Source: an uncultured Peptococcaceae bacterium (GTDB lineage: Bacteria > Bacillota > Peptococcia > Peptococcales > Peptococcaceae). Taken from it: 17,771 bases of DNA. Numbering within the stretch: position 1 is the stretch's first letter; each line of letters opens with the position of its first letter. A program made the translations under genes and the position numbers. The stretch lies in the NCBI GenBank assembly GCA_958451915.1, contig CAUDRX010000032.1, positions 1-17,771 of the forward strand. Direction: 5' to 3'. The notes under the pieces are model-generated. The model ran no database searches. It saw only the letters and a list, made by a program, of their open reading frames with translations, and was not told the DNA's origin. This document shows, piece after piece, positions 13,052-17,771 of this stretch.

Positions 13052-14266
13052 ATGTATGGAGCGATCTTAGGCGATATGATCGGAGCGCCGTATGAATTTG
13101 ACAAGAGCCCGAAAACGAAGGAATTTCCGTTGCTCAACAAGCATTCTCATTTCACCGATGATACCGTGATGACGGTGGCAGTGGCAGAGGCCCTGCTCGA
13201 CACGCTGGGCAAGGACGAAAAGGTGGTGAAGCTGGCTGTGAGCGATGCCATGCAGCGCTGGGGCCGCCGCTATCCGAACGCGGGCTATGGACACCGTTTC
13301 AGCAAATGGCTTGTGACGATCAACCCAAGCCCTTACGGCAGCTATGGCAACGGCGCGGCGATGCGCGTGTCGGCGGCGGGCTGGCTCTGCGAGAGCCTGG
13401 ACGAGACCTGCCGCCTGGCGCGCTGGACGGCGGCGGTGACCCACGACCATCCGGAGGGCCTGAAGGGCGCGGAAGCGACCGCCGGAGCGATCTTCCTGGC
13501 GCGCAGCGGCGCGTCGAAGGCGCAGATCCGTCGCTTCATCACCGAGGACATCGGCTACGACCTGAGCCGCAGCTGTGACGAGATCCGGCCAACTTACAAG
13601 CATGTGGAGAGCTGCCAGGAGACGGTGCCGGAAGCGATCACCGCCTTCCTGGAAGGGGAAGACTTCGAGGATGTCGTGCGCACGGCCGTCTCCCTCGGCG
13701 GCGACTGCGACACCCTCACCTGCATCGCGGCCAGCATCGCCGAAGCCTTCTACGGGGTGCCGGATGCGCTCGTCGCCGAATGCCGTGCGCGCCTGCCGGA
13801 AGAGATGCTGGCGGTGATCGACCGTTTCGAAACGGTGAAGGCGGCACCGGCCTTCCGAGACAAGAGCCTCGAGGGCAACGAGGTGATCGAGGCGGCGATC
13901 GCCCGTTTCAGCACGGATCCCCGGGAAGAGACCGGCCGTGCCGTGCTCGACGCCCTGCGCCAGCGGATGCTGGCCGATGGCCACGTGATCGTGCCCGTCG
14001 AACACACCGAAGATGGTGGGATGATCCTGCGCACCGTCCGTGTGGCCGATGGGGTCGAATACATCGCCCTCTTCACTTCGCAGGAAGCTTTCGCGCGGGG
14101 GCCGCAGAGCAGCGCTCTTTCCTATTTCATCGACGAGATCCTGAAGAACGGCATCGCCCTGGATGCACCAGGGTTTGTCGTGAATCCGTGGCATCAGCCG
14201 TTCGCCTTCTCGCGGGAGATGGCAGAGCAGATCCTGGAAGGCGAGGCGCCAGATGGGGTGAATTGA
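13052..14266 (+). CDS. ADP-ribosylglycohydrolase fused to an SseB-like domain
   Basis: AAGGAGGAA stands just before the ATG. The 404-residue protein has two parts. Residues 1 to about 260 are an ADP-ribosylglycohydrolase: GAILGDMIGAPYEF at the start, TDDT (35-38) and GGDCDT (216-221), which together hold the two metal ions of the DraG fold. It should remove ADP-ribose from proteins, nucleic acids or small molecules. Residues about 285-400 resemble an SseB N-terminal-type domain: VPVE, then GVEYIALFTSQEAFARG and a VVNPWHQPFAFSREM end. This half has no known catalysis and may bind a partner. Members with only the first half are about 260-330 residues. It is a single-gene unit and very GC-rich in its middle. 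The long opposite-strand open frame through it is a shadow. Confidence 0.85.
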   Translation: MYGAILGDMIGAPYEFDKSPKTKEFPLLNKHSHFTDDTVMTVAVAEALLDTLGKDEKVVKLAVSDAMQRWGRRYPNAGYGHRFSKWLVTINPSPYGSYGNGAAMRVSAAGWLCESLDETCRLARWTAAVTHDHPEGLKGAEATAGAIFLARSGASKAQIRRFITEDIGYDLSRSCDEIRPTYKHVESCQETVPEAITAFLEGEDFEDVVRTAVSLGGDCDTLTCIAASIAEAFYGVPDALVAECRARLPEEMLAVIDRFETVKAAPAFRDKSLEGNEVIEAAIARFSTDPREETGRAVLDALRQRMLADGHVIVPVEHTEDGGMILRTVRVADGVEYIALFTSQEAFARGPQSSALSYFIDEILKNGIALDAPGFVVNPWHQPFAFSREMAEQILEGEAPDGVN

Positions 14267-14281
14267 ATATCTTTGGATGCA

Positions 14282-14318
14282 AAAACCGCCGTCCGGTGTG
14301 TGACCGGGCGGCGGTTTT
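14282..14318. terminator. Bidirectional rho-independent terminator
   Basis: Arms 14282-14297 and 14303-14318 form a 16-base stem with one wobble pair, flanked by AAAA and TTTT. It separates the converging ADP-ribosylglycohydrolase and ABC permease genes. Confidence 0.88.
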
Positions 14319-14331
14319 CGTATGTGTTGGT

Positions 14332-15564
14332 TCAGGCACGCTGTCGGGCGAGGCGCCAGACGGTAAGTACGGCAAAGAGTACGAGTTCGATGGCGGCACA
14401 GAGACTCACAGCGATCGGCGTCCAGAGGATGAAGCTGCCGATATGCAGGATATTGAAGGTGCGCATGGCATAGAGGGTGCAGGCCTGCAGGGCGACACCG
14501 CTCGAGGGCAGGAAGGTATTGATCCAGTCGGATGCGGCGGCTGGTGCGATCATTTGGATGAGCACCGGCAGGAAGCAGAGCAGGAGCGCACAGCCAGTGG
14601 CAGCGACAAGGTTTTTCATGCGCGCGGAGAGCAGGAGGATGGCGCTCGTGGTGGCGAGGATCGCCAGCAGCGCGAGCGCTGAGAAGAGGATCTGCAGTTC
14701 GCCGAAGTCGAATGGCAGCGGCACGAGCGGTCCGAAAAGAGCGAGCATCTGCGCCGAAGCGTCGGTGACTTCCCAGCCGTAGAGACTGTCGGAGATCAGC
14801 CAGTAGAGCGCGAAGCAGACACCCGTGAGCACACCGCAGATAAAGAGGCTGGCAAAGACGCGCGTCCAGCCGAGACGAGCCCGACCGTGCAGTGTACAGC
14901 GCTGGATGTCGTCGGCGCCGGTCTGGCGGTCGCTGGCGAAGACCGGCGCGGTAAAGAGGGCGCAGCATAGGAGCAGCACGAAGGAGAGCAGAACGAGGTA
15001 GTCAAGCGTCGTGGCATCGGCGCCCGGCGTATAGTTGAACGGCGTCTCCACCTGGGCGTAGAGGTCGGTGAAATAATCGCCGACCCCCGGCACGGCAGGA
15101 TACTGCGCCTGCGAGAGGGCGGCGACGCGCAGCGGGATCGTTTCATAATAGTCCGTGACGTCTGCTGGATCGATCTCGAGCCACGGCACCGTCTGGCCGT
15201 TCTCATCCGGATAGAGATCGCCAAGGTCGAAGAGCAGCGGCTGTACGGCGTTGATCTCGTCATAGGCTTCGTCCGGCAGGTCGAAGCTTGTCTCTGCATC
15301 GTAGCGGGCGAAGACGTCCTGGTAGGTAATGAGCGCCTGTTGGACTTTTTCCGATGTGACAGTGCCGGCGATGCCAGACTCCAGGTCCTTATCATAGGCG
15401 AGGGCGTCGAGGCCGGTGACGGTGCCGCTTTCGGTGGTGTGGCTCATGAGGTAAGTCGTTGGCACCCAGGCCATGAAGATCGTGAAAGCGAGCATGAAAG
15501 CGGCGATCACGAGGCTGCGGCGAGATTTCAGCAGGCGTTTCAGTTCGAGGAGAAAGAGACGCAT
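14332..15564 (-). CDS. ABC-2 type transporter permease
   Basis: The ATG at 15564 has AAAGGA ten bases upstream and gives 410 residues. An in-frame GTG at 15573 would overlap the stop of the ATPase gene as GTGA but sits one base from that site, so ATG is preferred. The layout is that of an ABC-2 permease: a basic N-terminus (MRLFLLELKRLLKSRRS), one helix at about 18-37, an external domain of about 135 residues rich in acidic and aromatic residues, then five or more helices from about 177 to 405. It should form the membrane channel with the ATPase encoded just upstream. The cargo is unknown; such exporters often carry lipids, peptides or antibiotics. It is the last gene of the sigma-factor operon. 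Confidence 0.82.
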   Translation of the reverse strand: MRLFLLELKRLLKSRRSLVIAAFMLAFTIFMAWVPTTYLMSHTTESGTVTGLDALAYDKDLESGIAGTVTSEKVQQALITYQDVFARYDAETSFDLPDEAYDEINAVQPLLFDLGDLYPDENGQTVPWLEIDPADVTDYYETIPLRVAALSQAQYPAVPGVGDYFTDLYAQVETPFNYTPGADATTLDYLVLLSFVLLLCCALFTAPVFASDRQTGADDIQRCTLHGRARLGWTRVFASLFICGVLTGVCFALYWLISDSLYGWEVTDASAQMLALFGPLVPLPFDFGELQILFSALALLAILATTSAILLLSARMKNLVAATGCALLLCFLPVLIQMIAPAAASDWINTFLPSSGVALQACTLYAMRTFNILHIGSFILWTPIAVSLCAAIELVLFAVLTVWRLARQRA

Positions 15565-15569
15565 GGTGT

Positions 15570-16529
15570 TCACATCCTTTCGTGAGAAGAACGATCGTGC
15601 CCAGTGGGACTACCCAGGCCTGGCCCATCGTGTCCAGTAGGACTACCATGGCCTGGCCCATCGTGTCCAGTAGGAAAGCGCCAGAGGAAGAGGTCTTCGA
15701 GCCGCGCGTCCGCCGGCGAGGAGCCGGGGATGGCGGCGCCCTCGGCGAGGTAGCGCAGCTGGATGCTGCCGTCGGGCTCGTTCTTCAGGCTGGCGATGGT
15801 GAGCGTGCGCTCCCAGCGCGCGAGATCCGCTGCTGGCACGCGCGCCGTCCAGACTTTGCCGCGGACCTCGGCGACAAGGGCGTCGGTCGTGCCGCAGGCG
15901 ATGAGGCGGCCGTCCTTCATGAGGGCGTTCTGCATGGCGATGCTTTCTACGTCGGCGACGATGTGGGTCGAGATCAGCACGATCCGCCCCTGGGCGAACT
16001 CCGAGAGCAGGTTGCGGAAGCGCACGCGCTCGCTCGGGTCGAGCCCGCTCGTGGGCTCGTCGAGGATGAGGATCTCCGGCTCGTTCAACAGTGCCTGGGC
16101 GATGCCGACGCGCCGTTTCATGCCGCCGGAGAGCTTGGCGATGCGCTTTCGCCGCACGTCGGCGAGGCCGAGCTGCTCAAGCAGGGTGTCGATGCGGCGG
16201 CGGGCGTCGCCTTTGCCGAGGCCTTTGAGGGCGGCCATGTAGTCAAGGTAGTCGCGCACTGTGAAGCTCGGGTAGAAGCCGAACTCCTGCGGCAGATAGC
16301 CGAGGCTGTCGCGATAGGCCGCGCCGAGGCGGTCGATGGGAATGCCGTCGGCACGGATCTCGCCGGACGAGGGCTGCATGATGCCGCAGCACATGCGCAT
16401 GAGGGTCGTCTTGCCTGCGCCGTTGGCGCCGAGCAGGCCCCAGACGCCCGGCGTGAGCGTGAGGGAGACGGCGTCGACGGCGGTCTTGTCTTTGAAGCGT
16501 TTGCTAACGCGGTCGATGGTCAGTTCCAT
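15570..16529 (-). CDS. ABC transporter ATP-binding protein
   Basis: The ATG at 16529 follows AAAGGAG at six bases; the open frame beyond it overlaps the previous gene. The 319-residue product has every ABC element: Walker A GANGAGKTT (34-42), Q-loop Gln81, signature LSGGM (133-137), Walker B ILILDE (153-158) and the switch His189. Residues about 230-284 form a C-terminal extension ending in LEDLFLWRF, where such proteins usually end. A tail of 35 residues (285-319) then follows, built from 11-residue repeats of the form SPTGHDGPGxG. It energises the permease encoded five bases downstream. The core call is firm; the tail is an oddity described separately. Confidence 0.93.
   Translation of the reverse strand: MELTIDRVSKRFKDKTAVDAVSLTLTPGVWGLLGANGAGKTTLMRMCCGIMQPSSGEIRADGIPIDRLGAAYRDSLGYLPQEFGFYPSFTVRDYLDYMAALKGLGKGDARRRIDTLLEQLGLADVRRKRIAKLSGGMKRRVGIAQALLNEPEILILDEPTSGLDPSERVRFRNLLSEFAQGRIVLISTHIVADVESIAMQNALMKDGRLIACGTTDALVAEVRGKVWTARVPAADLARWERTLTIASLKNEPDGSIQLRYLAEGAAIPGSSPADARLEDLFLWRFPTGHDGPGHGSPTGHDGPGLGSPTGHDRSSHERM
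15594..15675. repeat. 33-base in-frame tandem repeat, about 2.5 copies
   Basis: Units start at 15594, 15627 and 15660 with ATCGTG and run CCAGT..GGACTACC..GGCCTGGCCC; the third stops after 16 bases. The first two differ at only a few bases. The length is a multiple of three, so each unit adds 11 residues to the ABC ATPase tail without changing frame. This is a typical slippage minisatellite. Confidence 0.9.
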
Positions 16530-16545
16530 GGGAAGCTCCTTTCTA

Positions 16546-17313
16546 TCAGGAAAGCTGCGATTCGCAGAAATGGGTCGTATGCAGGAGGCGGCGTAGCGCG
16601 TACAGGCAGTAGCCAAAGAGCAGGGCGCAGAGGGCGACGCTTGGCCAGAAGAGCGCCGAGAGTGCGAGCCCCTGGCGGTTCACAAAGCTGAAGGCCAGAC
16701 AGAGCAGGATCCCCCAGAGCACGCTGCCGCCGCAGAAATGTGCAGGCGTCAGGCGGTCGAGCAGGGTCAGGCAGCCGCTCGCCGCCGAGAGGAAGGGCAG
16801 GAGCAGGCAGAGCGGGATCAGCCGCGCTTCCAGCGGCGTCAGCCAGAGAGCCGAGAGCCAGAGCCCCACCAGCATCGCCAGATCACCGGCGCCGACGAGG
16901 AGGAGCTTCGCCGCCAAAAGCCGCGTCGCCGAGAAGCGCGTCGCCGCTTCCAACTCATGCATGCGGCAGCGCACCGATTCGTAAAGGACTGGCAGCGCCG
17001 TCAGCATCACCAGCACTGAGAGACAGCAGAGACATTGCACAAGCAGCCGCGGCGCGGTGAAGTAGGCCATGCCAAAGCTGGCGCACAACAGGCCATTGGC
17101 AAACAGGAGGCAGAGTGCCTGCATGAGCCAGATCTTCCAACCGATGAAGCGCACCTGCCGGCGCAGGAAGGCCGCAAAACCGATCCGTTCCACGTTCCCC
17201 TGCTGCACGACTGCAGCCCGTGCATGTGTTATCGTCTCCTGCAGGGCTTTATCCGACGCAGAAGTTTCATGCAGGGCGGTGTAAAGTTCTTTTTCAAAAG
17301 CTTGCCTGGTCAT
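16546..17313 (-). CDS. Polytopic membrane protein, possible anti-sigma partner
   Basis: The ATG at 17313 overlaps the sigma factor stop as ATGA, and GGGAGG precedes it. The 255-residue product has a soluble N-terminus of about 55 residues (TRQAFEKELYTALHETSASD and onward) followed by about six hydrophobic segments between residues 60 and 243 and a short polar end. I recognise no conserved family or zinc motif. Its coupling to an ECF sigma factor and to an ABC exporter suggests either a membrane anti-sigma factor holding the sigma through the N-terminal part, or an extra transporter subunit. The ATPase gene begins 16 bases downstream. It is rich in leucine, cysteine and alanine. That it is a real membrane protein is sure; its role is inference. 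Confidence 0.7.
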   Translation of the reverse strand: MTRQAFEKELYTALHETSASDKALQETITHARAAVVQQGNVERIGFAAFLRRQVRFIGWKIWLMQALCLLFANGLLCASFGMAYFTAPRLLVQCLCCLSVLVMLTALPVLYESVRCRMHELEAATRFSATRLLAAKLLLVGAGDLAMLVGLWLSALWLTPLEARLIPLCLLLPFLSAASGCLTLLDRLTPAHFCGGSVLWGILLCLAFSFVNRQGLALSALFWPSVALCALLFGYCLYALRRLLHTTHFCESQLS

Positions 17314-17771
17314 AATAGGTCCTCCCTTTCGCAGGTTGTTCGTAGTCGTTTCAGTGCCGCACGCAGCCGTGACTGCACCGTGCGCAGAGGCAGGTCTGTC
17401 ACCTGGGCGATCTCACGAAGCGTGAGATCCTGAGCGAACCGCAAAAGCACGATCTCGCGCTGGGCTTGTGGCAGTGTTTGTACCAGTTCGCGCAGTGTGG
17501 CGCGTGTGCGCGCTTCGGTAAACCCCGCGTCCTCACAGGCAGGTTCCGCTGATTCATCCAGTGAGACATCGCAGAGAGAGCGGCGCCGCGCCATATCGAT
17601 GCAGGTGTGGCGTGCGATCTGGTAGAGCAGCGCCCGCAGCTTGCCCTGTGCTTCGTAACGTGATGCATAACGGATGAATTTCAGGAAGGTCTCCTGTGCT
17701 GCGTCTTCGGCCAGCATCCGTGTCGGTGCGTGCCAATGGCAGTAGCGCAGGATCTCTGCATAATAGCGTTT
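17310..17771 (-). CDS. ECF-type RNA polymerase sigma factor, 5' partial
   Basis: The frame is open to the right edge, so the first codons are missing; the visible part is 153 residues and lacks little. Region 2 shows in YYAEILRYC, AEDAAQETFLKFIRY and the LLYQIARHTCIDMARR segment that binds the -10 DNA. Region 4 follows a short linker: LPQAQREIVLLRFAQDLTLREIA, then the helix-turn-helix ending TVQSRLRAALKRLR. Sigma factors of this size replace the housekeeping sigma under cell-envelope or antibiotic stress. The stop overlaps the next gene by four bases (ATGA), so the two are translated together, as is usual for a sigma and its regulator. The operon promoter lies outside the window, so self-control cannot be tested here. 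Confidence 0.9.
   Translation of the reverse strand, partial: KRYYAEILRYCHWHAPTRMLAEDAAQETFLKFIRYASRYEAQGKLRALLYQIARHTCIDMARRRSLCDVSLDESAEPACEDAGFTEARTRATLRELVQTLPQAQREIVLLRFAQDLTLREIAQVTDLPLRTVQSRLRAALKRLRTTCEREDLL

Noticed and set aside
13067..14968. Open frame of 633 codons on the minus strand
   Set aside because: It lies opposite the ADP-ribosylglycohydrolase and within the permease region. Its product is rich in Arg, His and Pro with no motif, which is typical of a shadow in GC-rich DNA.
15594..15675. 33-base repeats as a CRISPR array
   Set aside because: The units are directly adjacent with no spacers and lie in frame inside a coding gene.
15582..16691. Open frame of 369 codons opposite the ABC ATPase
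   Set aside because: The ATPase on the other strand has all ABC motifs. The opposite product is low-complexity Ala, Glu and Arg sequence.

Overview
This window looks like the chromosome of an anaerobic, fairly GC-rich member of the Bacillota. The support is strong AGGAGG-type ribosome binding sites, a PadR-HAAS pair, a YqhQ (DUF1385) protein, a Clostridium kluyveri-type 4-hydroxybutyrate dehydrogenase and a YegS/DagK lipid kinase. The class cannot be fixed from the sequence. At the left edge lies a clearly AT-rich segment (bases 1861-1920 hold 18 G/C of 60). After about base 3300 the DNA becomes GC-rich (12421-12480 hold 41 G/C of 60). The junction falls in the short gap between the end of the nuclease gene (3207) and a GC-rich bidirectional terminator (3303-3352).

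Region 1 (1-3207) is a probable horizontally acquired defence module. A coiled-coil plus AAA+ ATPase of McrB type runs in from the left edge and is followed by a DUF2357/PD-(D/E)XK nuclease of McrC type. Region 2 (3303-4965) is a divergent pair: a calcineurin-like phosphoesterase on the minus strand, and a COG4997-type nucleotide pyrophosphohydrolase with a small membrane protein on the plus strand. An unusual GTGAAA/TTTCAC palindrome cluster lies between them. Region 3 (5071-8920) is one transcription unit with a clear promoter and terminator: an aspartate/glutamate racemase, a lipoprotein FAD oxidoreductase with an SLH-like segment, and YqhQ. Region 4 (9002-10768) is a PadR-HAAS-TraX unit.

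Region 5 (10733-13001) is a divergent pair, 4-hydroxybutyrate dehydrogenase (minus) and a diacylglycerol-kinase-like lipid kinase (plus), read from back-to-back promoters. Region 6 (13009-14318) is a lone ADP-ribosylglycohydrolase fused to an SseB-like C-terminal domain. Region 7 (14332-17771, minus strand) is an operon that starts beyond the right edge: ECF sigma factor, polytopic membrane protein that may act as its anti-sigma or partner, ABC ATPase with an odd repeat-built C-terminal tail, and ABC-2 permease. The sigma factor very probably controls the exporter genes it is coupled to.

Every convergent gene pair is separated by a long hairpin that can terminate from both sides. I saw no tRNA, rRNA, CRISPR array, transposase or riboswitch.
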